Assembly (NCBI GenBank): GCA_010093485.1
Contig: MU001509.1
Location: forward strand, 835,373-899,372
Origin: Karstenula rhodostoma CBS 690.94
Taxonomy: Eukaryota; Ascomycota; Dothideomycetes; Pleosporales; Didymosphaeriaceae
Length of the DNA stretch: 64,000 bases
Direction of reading: 5' to 3'
Positions 10,222 through 23,002 of this stretch are shown here, in pieces. Both the position numbers and the translations under genes were made by a program. Position 1 is the first letter of the stretch. The number at the start of each line of letters is the position of its first letter. The notes under the pieces are model-generated. The model made no database searches. It saw only the letters and a program-made list of their open reading frames with translations, and was not told the DNA's origin.

Positions 10222-12261
10222 ATGTCCTCACAGCCCGACTCCACAATCCCATACACGCCCTCACTCCCAAAGAAAGCCCTAATCTTCCTCTTCAAAGGCG
10301 TGAACAAGCTCGTGCCGTGGCACAAACTCCCTACGTAAGACCTCATACCATCCCTACCAGCATCCCACCTGAGCAAGCACGCAGCTACATCGGCGTTCTC
10401 AATCTCGCAGCCTATCGCTACGAGCTCCGTCAGCACAACCTCTACGACACGTATCCCTCGCCCTCGTACCAAGGCAGCGCCGCCTCAGACCCCGTACCCC
10501 CTGCATTCGCCCACACCCGCAACTCTGACGGCCTTTACAATGATACTAACCAGCCCAAGATGGGCTGCGTGGGCATGCGATTTGGTCGGAATGTAGGCAG
10601 GGAGCATACGCAGAAGCCGAGTGAGGAGGAGCTGCTGAGTCCGAACCCGAGGGTTGTGAGCGAGGTGCTGTTAAAGAGAGAGAAGTTTAAGCCGGCGACA
10701 ATTCTAAATCTCCTAGCAGCCGCTTGGATACAGTTTTCTGTGCATGACTGGTATTTTCCCCATACCAGGTGTTGTGGGGGGATGTTGCTAATCATGGTGG
10801 GGTGCAGGTTCATGCATACGAATTCTACGACTGAGAAACATGACATCAAGCTTCCGCCCGGTGATACGTGGAGCGCTCCGCAGATGAGTGTAGAAGCTAC
10901 ACAGGCGGATGAGCCCCTTGACGATACCGACAAGAAATCTCCCGCGTATAAGAATGAGAATACACACTGGTGGGATGGCTCGCAGATCTATGGATCCAGC
11001 GAAGCCCGCACCAAAGAACTGCGCGGTCTTGCAAAGAACGGTAAGCTTGAGGTCGACGAGCAGAAGGTAGTCACATACCTCCCTCGGGATGAGAATGGTA
11101 TACCCAGGACGGGATTTTACACAAACTGGTGGCTCGGTCTCGAGATGCTGCACACACTGTTTGTGCTCGAGCATAACGCTATCTGCGACCAATTAGCGAA
11201 GGAGTATCCCGACTGGGAATCCGGAAAGATATTCGACACAGCTAGACTGGTAAACTGCGCGCTCATGGCGAAGATCCATACAACGGAGTGGACGCCCGCC
11301 ATCCTCGGCCATCCAGCGCTTCAAGTCGCGATGAGCGGCAACTGGTGGGGCGTCCTGGGCGAGAAGCTGTACAAACTCCTCGGTCGCGTTGCCCCAGGAG
11401 AGTCCACATCGGGAATTCCAGGCTCTGGCGCCGAGCAGCACGGCACGGCATACTCGCTGACCGAGGAGTTTGTCTCGGTGTATCGCATGCATTCCCTCAT
11501 CCCGGATAACATCGCCTTCTTCTCCGCCGCGACCGGCGAGCACAAGAAAACTTACCCGATCCATGGCGTTGCGTTTGGCGAGGCCCGGGCTCCATTGACA
11601 GAGCAACGTCTTGGTTTCGAAGACATCTTCTACAGCTTTGGCATTAACTACCCCGGCGCGGTAACTGTTAATAATACACCCGACTTTCTCAGGGATCTGC
11701 ACACGCCCGAAGGCCGCCATGTCGACATGGGCACCATCGACATTCTGCGTGACCGTGAACGCGGCGTCCCGCGGTACAACAAGTTCCGCGAGCTGTTCCA
11801 CATGAAGCCCGTTGCCTCGTTCCTCGAGCTCACCGGGGGAAACGAAGACGTTACTGCGAAGCTTGACAAGGTGTACGAAGGCGATGTTAACAAGGTCGAT
11901 CTTCTAGTTGGCTGTCTGTGCGAGCCGCTGCCAAAGGGCTTTGGTTTCAGCGACACGGCGTTTAGAGTGTTTATCCTGATGGCGAGTCGGAGGCTGAAAA
12001 GCGATAGGTTTATCGCGACGGATTGGAACGAGGAGACGTATAGCAAGGCGGGTATGCATTGGGTGCAGTATAACGGAATGAAGGAGGTTTTGACGAGGCA
12101 TTTTCCGGTATTGAGCGAGAGCTTGGAGGGGGTTAAGAATCGTAAGTGTCCTGCAGCTGTCTTTGGGTGTGGCTTGATGTGCTGACTGTGTGGTAGCGTT
12201 TGCGCCGTGGACGAAGGTTGGGAAGAGTGCGGAGTACGAGGGAGAGGAGACGAATGCTTGA
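10222..12261 (+). CDS. Alpha-dioxygenase-like haem peroxidase (fatty-acid dioxygenase)
   Basis: Four exons (10222-10334, 10385-10750, 10808-12141, 12197-12261) give 625 residues, close to the length of plant alpha-dioxygenases and without the C-terminal P450 domain of psi-factor/linoleate diol synthases. The animal-haem-peroxidase fold is recognised by IQFSVHDWF (distal His, H158), NTHWWDGSQIYGSS, LEMLHTLFVLEHNAICDQL, IHTTEWTPAILGHPALQ and VYRMHSLIP, which supplies the radical-forming Tyr (Y385) and the proximal haem His (H388). The family adds O2 to fatty acids to make hydroperoxides (oxylipins). The exact position of oxygenation is not deducible from sequence. There is no signal peptide. 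The start was chosen because the first exon then joins in frame to LPTYIGVLNLAAYR. The next gene downstream, on the same strand, encodes a HET protein. Confidence 0.88.
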
Positions 12262-12378
12262 GTGGTGAGTGAGGCTAGCTTAGGTGCCGCCAATACCGGT
12301 AAAGTGGCGCACCCAGTTTAGGCAGCAGCAACCTGGACACCTTTCAAATCTAACGTTCTCCGTCTCACCACTCACACC

Positions 12379-14175
12379 ATGGAGACAGACGCGTCGCTAA
12401 GAGGGGTTTCAATGGTGTTGTTTATTGCTCTTGTGTTGGGCCTTCCGTGGTTTGACGAGATGTACAATCTTCCGCTATCTCCCCTCGTACGCGGATCCGT
12501 CCTTATGGTGTGTCAGGAAGCAACGTATTGGGGGGGCGTAGGTATTTTCGCCGAATCTTTGCTATCGGAGCTTTTGTATAGCTACATGCGACCTGTGGGG
12601 TTTTTCTTTCCGGAATCTATTCGGAACATGCAGGAGTGGGTATCATTTTGGTACTGGTACTACGTTAAAGATGTTGCTGCTGAAGATGTATGCGTTGGGT
12701 GGAATGTGCGTGGTCGTTTGCGCGTGTGTCGAATGTTGTTGATGCTGTGCTGGGGGCCATTGTGCGCCAAGTTGAGACCACAGACGTCGCGCTACATTCT
12801 GGGCGAGGAGCTGTTATGCGGACTAGAGGATCCACGAGAAACATACACTCATACGCCGCTCGAAGCGTCGCACTTCCGGCTTCTTAGACTTCAAGCACGT
12901 CGGAGCCGGTCTGGACTCCCAAAGTGCGAGCTCTATGCCGTGCCACTGGAACACACGAGATCGCGAAACATTGCATACAAATGCCTGTCGTATAGATGGG
13001 GATCAGATGAAAGATCACATTCAATCCTGCTAAACGGACGCTCCCTCGGTGTATCGCAAACCCTCTGGGACTTCTTGGATACCTACCGAAAACGGTCCGA
13101 CAACGATACCTATCTGTGGATCGACCAAATCTGTATCAACCAGGGCGACGTACGTGAAAAAGGAGAGCAGGTCAGCCAGATGGACAGCATATATAAACAA
13201 TGCGAGGAAGTGATCATTTGGCTCGGCGGATGTTCCGATAGCAGCATCGGATGCGCTTTACATTTCCTCCACGCGATTCAGGCTCCAAGGGGATCTGCCT
13301 TCGTGGCTCATAAGCGTGGATCTTGCTATTGCCGACAGGACTTGAAATGTATGATCAGGAACTCAACGTCAGACTCCGTACCACAACCTCATCCTGCACT
13401 GCAAGCTCTGTTGAGTAATCCTTACTGGTCCCGAGCTTGGATAATCCAGGAGGTCATCTTAGCTCCGCGAGCAAAGATCATCTGTGGCACATATAGCATA
13501 GAATACGTGCCTGAACAGGAAGGTCTGCTCGTCCATTCGCAGCACAGTAGGCACAGGTGTGGTTTCCGCCCAGAGGCCAAGCACTTTTTTGACCTCGTTT
13601 ATATGCACGCTCAAAGACGATCGCGCGATGTTGAACCAGATAACAAGCAGGGACTCTGGCGCCTCCAAGACGCCGTGCGACTGGTTAAATGCGAAGCTCG
13701 CGATGCACGAGACAAGATATTTGCACTCCAGGGGTTAATAACGCCAGACCAAAGACTTCACATCGACTACACGCTGACCAAGGAAGATCTATTCCAAGAG
13801 CTATTAATTGCCTTATTCAACCACTATCACGAGCCAGAGAAAACCGACTACGCCATGGAGCTAAGTTTTGATGAGACCATAGACTACTTACTCGACGAAA
13901 TCGGCCTGCCATATGGCTTGGGAAGAGTGCTCTACAATGCGCAAATGATCACATGGTGTTTGAGGACCGCATGTTATGCAAGACACGGAAATGCGTTTTA
14001 CGCACCAGGAGAAAAGCACTCTTTCAAAGGCATGTCCATGGTTCAGATAGTCGAGTATTTTTATAGTATAGCAGACAACCTCCACAACGAGACTACGCGC
14101 GACTGGTTGGCTTCACGGGGAGTTGCTGCAAAATGGGGGTCTATGGAGAGCTTCAGATATATGGAGAAGCACTAA
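12379..14175 (+). CDS. HET-domain (heterokaryon incompatibility) protein
   Basis: A single uninterrupted frame encodes 598 residues. The HET domain (PF06985) spans about residues 197-350 with its signatures YKCLSYRWGSD (about 199), LWIDQICINQGD (about 246) and VIIWLGG. A second block, NPYWSRAWIIQEVILA, is also typical. The first 80 residues are unusual, with a hydrophobic segment starting near residue 11 (MVLFIALVLGLPWF) and another near 50-65, so the protein may be membrane-attached. HET proteins trigger cell death on fusion of unlike mycelia or act in innate-like defence, usually with a partner locus. No NACHT, patatin or other partner gene is adjacent. The start lies 118 bases after the dioxygenase stop. 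Confidence 0.9.
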   Translation: METDASLRGVSMVLFIALVLGLPWFDEMYNLPLSPLVRGSVLMVCQEATYWGGVGIFAESLLSELLYSYMRPVGFFFPESIRNMQEWVSFWYWYYVKDVAAEDVCVGWNVRGRLRVCRMLLMLCWGPLCAKLRPQTSRYILGEELLCGLEDPRETYTHTPLEASHFRLLRLQARRSRSGLPKCELYAVPLEHTRSRNIAYKCLSYRWGSDERSHSILLNGRSLGVSQTLWDFLDTYRKRSDNDTYLWIDQICINQGDVREKGEQVSQMDSIYKQCEEVIIWLGGCSDSSIGCALHFLHAIQAPRGSAFVAHKRGSCYCRQDLKCMIRNSTSDSVPQPHPALQALLSNPYWSRAWIIQEVILAPRAKIICGTYSIEYVPEQEGLLVHSQHSRHRCGFRPEAKHFFDLVYMHAQRRSRDVEPDNKQGLWRLQDAVRLVKCEARDARDKIFALQGLITPDQRLHIDYTLTKEDLFQELLIALFNHYHEPEKTDYAMELSFDETIDYLLDEIGLPYGLGRVLYNAQMITWCLRTACYARHGNAFYAPGEKHSFKGMSMVQIVEYFYSIADNLHNETTRDWLASRGVAAKWGSMESFRYMEKH

Positions 14176-14473
14176 AGTCGCAAACTATCGGAAAGCTAAC
14201 CCGATACTCCGAGATCCATCGAGGGCCATTGATACCTATGGAAAGCCATCAGCAATCCAATGATCGTCAAAGTTCGATACTTAGACATGTTTGCTTTGAC
14301 GCATCTGAGAGTACATATGTATTAATATCGGCTGCCCAAAGTGTAGATGTACCATACTCGAAAGGATACCGTAGACCCTTACCAATGCATTGATATATCG
14401 GCCCCTGGCAACTTTGGCGCCACCCAAGCATGGGCGTCGAAGTATGGACATTTAGATTTTGCCATTAGCAGAC

Positions 14474-16136
<1,663 letters not shown>

Positions 16137-17428
16137 TTTGTGTCAGTAGGCCCGGAGAGCAACTCGGGAGTAGAATCGTAAAAGATTGTAGCGACACGCA
16201 ACCACCTGAACTTATACATCCACGTATACCCCACTTCTGGTCCACAAAATGCAAATGTGGGCTGTAATCCCGCCATTGTCATAAGACTGTGCCACTTCGT
16301 TAAGGTACGCCATCCTCTAGCCACCAATAGAAGCCCCAATGGTGTATCACGAAGTGGGCGGACCATGGTCGAAGGCATATTCCGCCGAAGTCGCCAAACG
16401 AAAATCCCGGTCGATCACACGGAATTGACTAGAACTGACTAGCTTATTGTAGCTATACGCGCCTGTACACTTCGTCTTCCAGCATTCGCTCTCGTTTTGC
16501 CTTGGATCATGGTATCTAGAAGCGACAGATGGGGCATGGCCTTTATCAGAGTCACAATGTGTGATACATCGAGTAGAGGTCGCAATCAATCTTCTGCGAT
16601 CGTAGACATACAACTATTCATGTTTCTAGGCGTAATGTTGGTTTGCGTACCTCACGGTTAGCCGGCCCGCTCCCGCCGCCAACAGCCCCGCCATCGCTTA
16701 TCTCGTTTTCGACTTGGGGGCACCGCGTGGGATATGTAGGACGATTGCTCTTGTTCCTGATGCGCCTACGTGCACAGTACTCGCTCTTTCATGCACCGAG
16801 CCGAGGAAGCTCAGTTGTCGTGACGGAAAGGTCGCTCTTGTGCCGCCAGTAGCGTGAGTGATCCAATGTGGCAAACAGACGAGCCGGCCAGCCGAAGAGG
16901 ATGTTCGGTATGCGCATTAGTAATATTGAACCTTGTCTTATCGAAAACGGAGGGTTCTTGATGGGCTCTACTCCGTTCGTACCCAAATTTGCTGGCAGCT
17001 GTGAGTTGTGACTTGCACAAGACATCCTGCTATTGATCTATAAACAACCAGAACGATAGCACCGCATTCGAAGACTATTCTTTCACGTTCGTCAACATCG
17101 CTTTGTGTCTCGGAGGTGTGGGAGATGCTCGAGACCCTGAACGGTGTACTGGTTGTACCGTTCCCATCGCATCGCCTATCCTATCGGCCCTTCTGGAGGC
17201 GCGCGGATTTCGTGTTTGCATTCCAAATAACAATACGGGCAGCGAAAAAAATCAAGTAGAGAGATAGCCAATGTCGGCCATCGTGCCATGGTTATCCACT
17301 CCGAAACGTTTGGATTCGCACTATGGCTGGCGACTCTGACATGACACCATGAAACAGGCTTAGCGCAAGCGATTGTGCTTTGACATTCTTCTTCGGCATC
17401 GAAGGTTCCTCAACATCAACATCCTCTC
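16137..17428. other. Divergent intergenic region (GH1 / DUF1365)
   Basis: These 1.3 kb separate two divergently transcribed genes. No gene, tRNA or repeat could be supported. Open frames here are short and show no family motif. The region must contain both promoters. Confidence 0.4.
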
Positions 17429-19610
17429 ATGAATACGACTGCAAACGGCCGCATTGGCCTGCTCAAAAGGCTAATTGTTTTCTCTTTTTCAGTCGTTCCT
17501 TGCATGCTTGCTTTCGGGTTGTCAACATGGCCGTTATACGCGATCTGGGCGGTTTTGGGTGGGGCAAGACTCCGATACGGTGATCACAAGGCGTTACAGG
17601 ACAGCCTGTTCTTTGGGAGTTTTAATATCCTGCTAGCCCGACGACCTATCTTCGATGCTGTAATCAAGAAGTGGACCGTACTAAGAAGGGATACACAATC
17701 ATCGGCAACTGCAAGTGCAGCCACTGTTGTTGCACTAGCGATATTTTGGTACATCTTTTGGAAGGGCAACAACTCTCTGGATGAGTATCCGGAGCAATTG
17801 CCCACAGGAACGCTTCCGTGGTCTGTGGAACGCCCGCCATCATTCATTATTCCTTGCCGAACAACGCATTCCCGTATATTCCCGAAGAAGCATTCTTTTG
17901 GGTATGACTATCTATTGAGTGGGTTCCCCATTGTGCCAGCGGGCACTACACCAGCCGGAATCGATATATTTGATGGCAGCGACCAGATTCTGGGCAAATG
18001 GTGGCTTCGAATCAAAGCAGAGGACTATCTCACGCGAGGCCAAGCAGCCTTGGGGTTCTACGGAAAACTCAAAGTTTTCCTCAGGGAGAAGGTAAGATGA
18101 TCCACACTCACTGTATTTAATGTACTAAGCGAACAGGGCGTCAAAGATTCAGAATGGTCTTATGCCTACTTAGTAACAGCACCACGCTTCTTCGGTTATT
18201 CGTTCAACCCTGCGTCCTTCTGGTACATCTACAATCAAGATCATCAGCTCACAAGAATGATCACTGAGGTGAACAATACTTTTGGAGAGAGGCACCTTTA
18301 CCTACTGGATGGGTCAAGTCCAACAAGCCCGGCTCAAACCCCAAGCGAAGAGGAACCGGTTTCTGTGCCACCTAAGACAACTTTTGCCGACTATTGGACC
18401 AAAGAATTCCACGTTTCGCCTTTCAATTCGAGAAAGGGCGGTGGATACGCTCAAAAGGCTCTGAATCCTTTCCCTTCGCCCACCTCTTCGCCGGCGATTG
18501 ACATCACCATCACTTTGAAATCGACAAAAGATCACGCCAAAATCGTTGCGCGGCTCTTCTCCGTGGGTACGGCGATGAAGCTTGATGAACTGGGCTTATT
18601 CGGAGCGCTGAAATTCATCGCGGCCTGGTGGGCGGTGGGCTTCCTAACGTTCCCACGTATCCTCAAAGAGGCCTTCGTCCTATATTTCCGAAAGGGTTTG
18701 CGTGTATGGTTCAAGCCAGAAGTACGTGCCTCCAGTATCGGCCGAATATCAACGCAGATAGAGAAGTACTGGCGCCCAGAGCTATCGTCTTCGAATTCCA
18801 CTAACGAGATCATATAGTCTCTTACACCAGATCTTTCAAGATTATCTCTTCTACCTTGTGCATCTCTCCGAGGACCCGTTCTATATTAAATTTGAGACTG
18901 CCATTCTAGATAAACCAAAAGATGTAGTCGCATCAACGCATCGAAGGGATCGCCACTCGAACGTAAAATACCTGGACATTCGCGTTTTAACTGGCGCTTT
19001 CTACTCCCGTTTCGTCCACTACTCGCATACTTCAGAGGCCTTCGATCGCGAATGCTTGTTCACAGACGAAAAGAACCGCACTCTGTGGATCTCGCAACCT
19101 GACCTTCTCCCAGAGCTCCTGCCAAGAAGAAGGTTGGAAGATTTGAAGGAGCAAGAACAGCTTATCGACGGGGGCTACCTCGGTGAGCTGCGATGGACGC
19201 TACTGCGGAAGCTAAGGTGCCCACCCGCTGACCCGGCGTATCCCATATCTCCCAAGTCTGCGCAATTCGACATCGACGACATACGCGAGCATTCGTTCTC
19301 GGAACTTGACCGATTTGTGCGGGGCCCTGCTCGCAGACATTATGCAGGACGCTACAGGAGGGCGGTAACTAAGCTATTCCTGGCTCAACGATATGCGCTC
19401 GGGTTCACAGGGGTGATTGACTTGTTGGACTTGTGTCTGCGGGCAATATCTTGCTGGCTTGGTGCTAGGATGCTGGTATCATATATTCAGGCCGGCGGAC
19501 AGCATCACAGCTCCAGCTTGTATGGCATTCACGGAGTCTACACCTGGTGGATAACAGCAGCGGCGTTGGGGCTATGCCACATGTATGGTCTCTTGAAGGG
19601 ATATAGGTAG
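17429..19610 (+). CDS. DUF1365 family membrane protein
   Basis: Three exons (17429-18091, 18137-18765, 18818-19610) give 694 residues. Intron 1 uses GTAAGA...CAG. Intron 2 uses GTACTG with a good CCACTAACG branch site and ATATAG acceptor. The N-terminus has two hydrophobic stretches (about 14-46 and 94-111). The DUF1365 (PF07103) core follows, with THSRIFPKKHSFGYDYLL at about 146-163 and the hallmark GYSFNPASFWYIYN at about 241-254, then EVNNTFGERH. A hydrophobic C-terminal segment lies near 625-690. DUF1365 proteins have no settled biochemical role. In bacteria they often sit beside fatty-acid cyclopropanation or flavin amine-oxidase genes, which are not present here. Confidence 0.85.
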
Positions 19611-20456
19611 TCGATGTTGTAAATCACTTCGGTCCAAGAGCCTGAAAGAACAAACCCTTCGACTCACACATGTACAATCGAGATGGGCGGAACCATTCGC
19701 TCGGACGCTGGCCGCGGTGTGAGACGAATGTCGAGTGTTCTAGCCCGTACCAAAGCGTCTGATAGCCGAGGTACCGCAAACGGCATAGCGGATCGCCGGC
19801 TAGCCCTTCTACCGCGATCTGCTTCGCGTCCACGTGCATTCACATGCTGCCCGTCTGCGCATCTCAAAGGCCTCAATTGAGAGCATGTGAAGCCAGCCAG
19901 GTCGCGTGCCGCGTTGGAAAACTGTCGCCAGGCCTGCCGCACCGCACAGTTCTGGGACCAAGACCAGACAATCGCGGCCAATGAGGCAGCATCACAAGCC
20001 AGCAGCGCCAAACGTCATCCCGTCCTGGTCTCGGATCCGCTCCCCCAACCCCAGACTTCTGCCCCCAGGCGCGTCCTTTAGGCCGAGGGGCAACGAAAGC
20101 TCGTCTTCCGGTCTCTCGACTGGCTTTGTGGTGGCCCTCGGCGCAGCCAACTCGGGCCAATGGTGCAGTGTGCGTTACCCGAGTGTTCCCGACCACGAGT
20201 TGCTCGAGTGTAGGCCTTTCCTGACTGGCCGTCTGGGGTTGGCGCCGGCACCATGATGCTCATACATACATAAGAGCTTGGCTTCGCCCATGGAGCTACG
20301 TGCGTGAAACGTGGAGAACTACCGAGGCTACGAAAGGGTCTCATCATCAGCTCACCTCAAAGAAAAGGCAGACATTTTCCTCGTTTATTCTTTGAACATA
20401 CCTTCAGGTGCTTGTATATACTTTTTACCTGTGACTAGAGAACAAGATTAGGAAAA
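19611..20456 (+). promoter_or_regulatory. Isocitrate lyase upstream region with four CCTCGG boxes
   Basis: The region upstream of the isocitrate lyase start contains CCTCGG or its complement CCGAGG at 19766-19771, 20083-20088, 20136-20141 and 20322-20327. This hexamer is the known core bound by FarA/FarB-type Zn2Cys6 regulators that induce fatty-acid and glyoxylate genes in Aspergillus. Two CCAAT boxes also occur, near 19978 and 20156. No supported gene lies in the interval. The regulation is inferred from motif identity and position only. Confidence 0.6.
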
Positions 20457-22264
20457 ATGGCCGACATTGACGCAGAGGAGCAGCAGTACCAGCAAGAGGT
20501 GGAAGAGGTCACGAAGTGGTGGTCAGATTCACGATGGCGGTACACCAAGAGGCCTTTTACAGCCGAGCAGATCGTCCAGAAGCGAGGCACACTGAGGCTG
20601 CAGTACCCCAGCAATTCACAGTCGAAGAAGCTCTGGAACATTGTGGAGGGCAGGTTCAAGGTGAGCAGCTTCGTCGCCTCCGTCTCGACACTGGCTAATT
20701 CGACCAGAACAATGATGCGAGCTACACATACGGCTGTCTCGACCCAGTCATGCTTACCCAGATGGCAAAGTACATCGACACCGTCTACGTCTCCGGCTGG
20801 CAATGCTCGTCAACCGCTTCGTCAACCGACGAGCCCGGCCCCGATCTCGCTGATTACGCCTACACCACGGTCCCGAACAAAGTCGGCCACCTCTTCATGG
20901 CACAGCTCTTCCACGACCGCAAGCAGCGAGAAGAGCGTCTCACCACGCCCAAAGCAAGCCGCGCGAACGCCCCCAATGTCGACTACCTGCGGCCTATCAT
21001 CGCCGATGCGGATACCGGCCACGGAGGCCTCACCGCAATCATGAAGCTCACGAAGCTGTTCGTCGAGAAGGGCGCAGCAGGCATCCACATCGAGGACCAA
21101 GCGCCCGGAACCAAGAAGTGCGGCCACATGGCCGGCAAGGTGCTTGTCCCCATCAGCGAGCACATCAACCGGCTCGTCGCGATCCGGGCCCAGGCCGACA
21201 TCATGGGTGAGTCTCTTTCCTGTCGGTCGTCTGCAGAAGCCTCCTCTCCCCAACGACAAATAATCGCAAAAGCTAACCCCCACACACAGGCGTCGACCTC
21301 CTCGCCGTCGCGCGCACCGATTCCGAAGCCGCCACCCTCATCACTTCCACCATCGACCCCCGCGACCACCACTACATCCTGGGCGCAACAAACCCCGCGC
21401 TCCAAGCCCTCGGCGACCTCATGCACGCCGCCGAGCAAGCCGGCAAGTCTGGCCCCGAACTCCAAGCCATCGAAGACGCCTGGACCAAGGAAGCCAACCT
21501 CAAGCTCTTCCACGAGGCCGTCATCGACACCATCAACGCCGGCGTGCACGTCAACAAGGAATCCCTCATCGCCGAGTTCCTGGAGAACAGCAAGGGGAAG
21601 AGCAACGGCGAGGCGCGCGCCATCGCAAAGGGGCTGACGGGCGTGGACGTCTTTTTCGACTGGCACGCGGCCAGGACGAGGGAGGGCTACTACAGGTACC
21701 AGGGCGGGACGCAGTGCGCCGTCAACCGCGCCGTGGCCTACGCGCCCTACGCCGATCTGATATGGATGGAGTCGAAGCTGCCGGACTATGCGCAGGCGAA
21801 GGACTTCGCCGATGGCGTGCACGCCGTGTGGCCCGAGCAAAAGTACGTGTCTAGTCTATCCCCCCTATCCTACACTTCTTCAAACGAACTAACACCATAC
21901 CCACAGACTCGCATACAACCTCTCCCCCTCCTTCAACTGGAAAGCCGCCATGCCGCGCGACGAGCAGGAAACCTACATCCCGCGCCTCGCCGCGCTCGGC
22001 TACTGCTGGCAGTTCATCACGCTGGCCGGCCTCCATCAGACGGCGCTGATGGCCGATACCTTCTCCAAGGCGTACGCGAAGCAGGGCATGCGCGCGTACG
22101 GCGAGATCATCCAGGAGCCCGAGGCCGACAACAACGTCGACGTGCTGACGCACCAGAAGTGGAGCGGCGCAAACTACGTCGATAATATGCTGAAGATGGT
22201 GAGTGGGGGGGTGAGTTCGACGGCGGCCATGGGCAAGGGCGTCACCGAGGATCAGTTCAAGTAG
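20457..22264 (+). CDS. icl1: Isocitrate lyase
   Basis: Four exons (20457-20660, 20708-21206, 21290-21842, 21907-22264) give 537 residues, the usual fungal length. The enzyme cleaves isocitrate to glyoxylate and succinate in the glyoxylate cycle, needed for growth on acetate or fatty acids. The catalytic loop is KKCGHM with the active-site Cys at 206. Substrate and metal-binding segments include [23 protein letters not shown] and [10 protein letters not shown]. The extended central segment before [19 protein letters not shown] is typical of eukaryotic forms. The C-terminus ends DQFK with no SKL-type peroxisomal tag. It lies downstream of a CCTCGG-rich region and converges on the PRPP synthetase gene. 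Confidence 0.97.
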
Positions 22265-23002
22265 GCGGCCATGTGCATGTGCATGTGCATGTTGGAAGAC
22301 TGTTAAAAGCATGAATGGAATCAAGTCAAACGTAACACGCTGTTTGGGCCTCATGTGACTTGCCATTGTACAGGCAGGGATGCGTATCAGCTCCAGTCGC
22401 CGCACGACCGAGCCGTGTCGTCGATTTCTTCTAGGTCCGTTCGCCCGTGCTCTGACGTCTATGTTTAGAATCCGCCTCGCCCAACTCTAACAGACAACGC
22501 GACACCGACAGTCGCTGCAGGTGGATTCTCCCGTCATTCTCGACTATATACAAAGCTCACGCGCCTAACGCGGACCAACTCAAAGATAATGAACGGAATT
22601 TTGACATGAGCTTGTGCTATACACATACGCATACACACAAATTCCAGTAGCAAAAGAAAGTAAAGTGTGTATCCCTACGCCAGTCCAACGCCCGTGGCCC
22701 AGCGACCAGATGCAGGTATGCAGGTACACAGCCAGGTACTTGTTATACTGCTCCTCAGCAGTGCATGCAAGACAAACCGTCGCATTGATAATGAACAGTA
22801 GAAGGAAAACGCCACTTTTCGGAAACACCCCCCGCTCCAACGTCTTTTCTAGATGTTTGTATGCAGATCTAAGGGCCGCGGCAGGCCCGGGGCAAATGAG
22901 GGATCGGGAACGCAGAGTCTCGGTAGGGACCGAATGACAGCAAGGCTCTCCACTATCCAAAGCGCAGATACCGTCCCAGAGGTGAGGATGAAGGGAGATA
23001 GA
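22265..23002. other. Convergent intergenic region with a GCATGT microsatellite
   Basis: No gene is supported between the convergent isocitrate lyase and PRPP synthetase genes. A short run of about four GCATGT units begins near 22269, a few bases after the isocitrate lyase stop. Confidence 0.45.

Noticed and set aside
11193..11801. Open frame of about 200 codons on the minus strand
   Set aside because: It is wholly antisense to the conserved dioxygenase exon and has no domain. It arises from the codon bias of the real gene.
20983..21840. Open frame of about 285 codons on the minus strand
   Set aside because: It lies opposite isocitrate lyase exons and is a shadow of GC-rich third positions. 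It also runs across a real intron.
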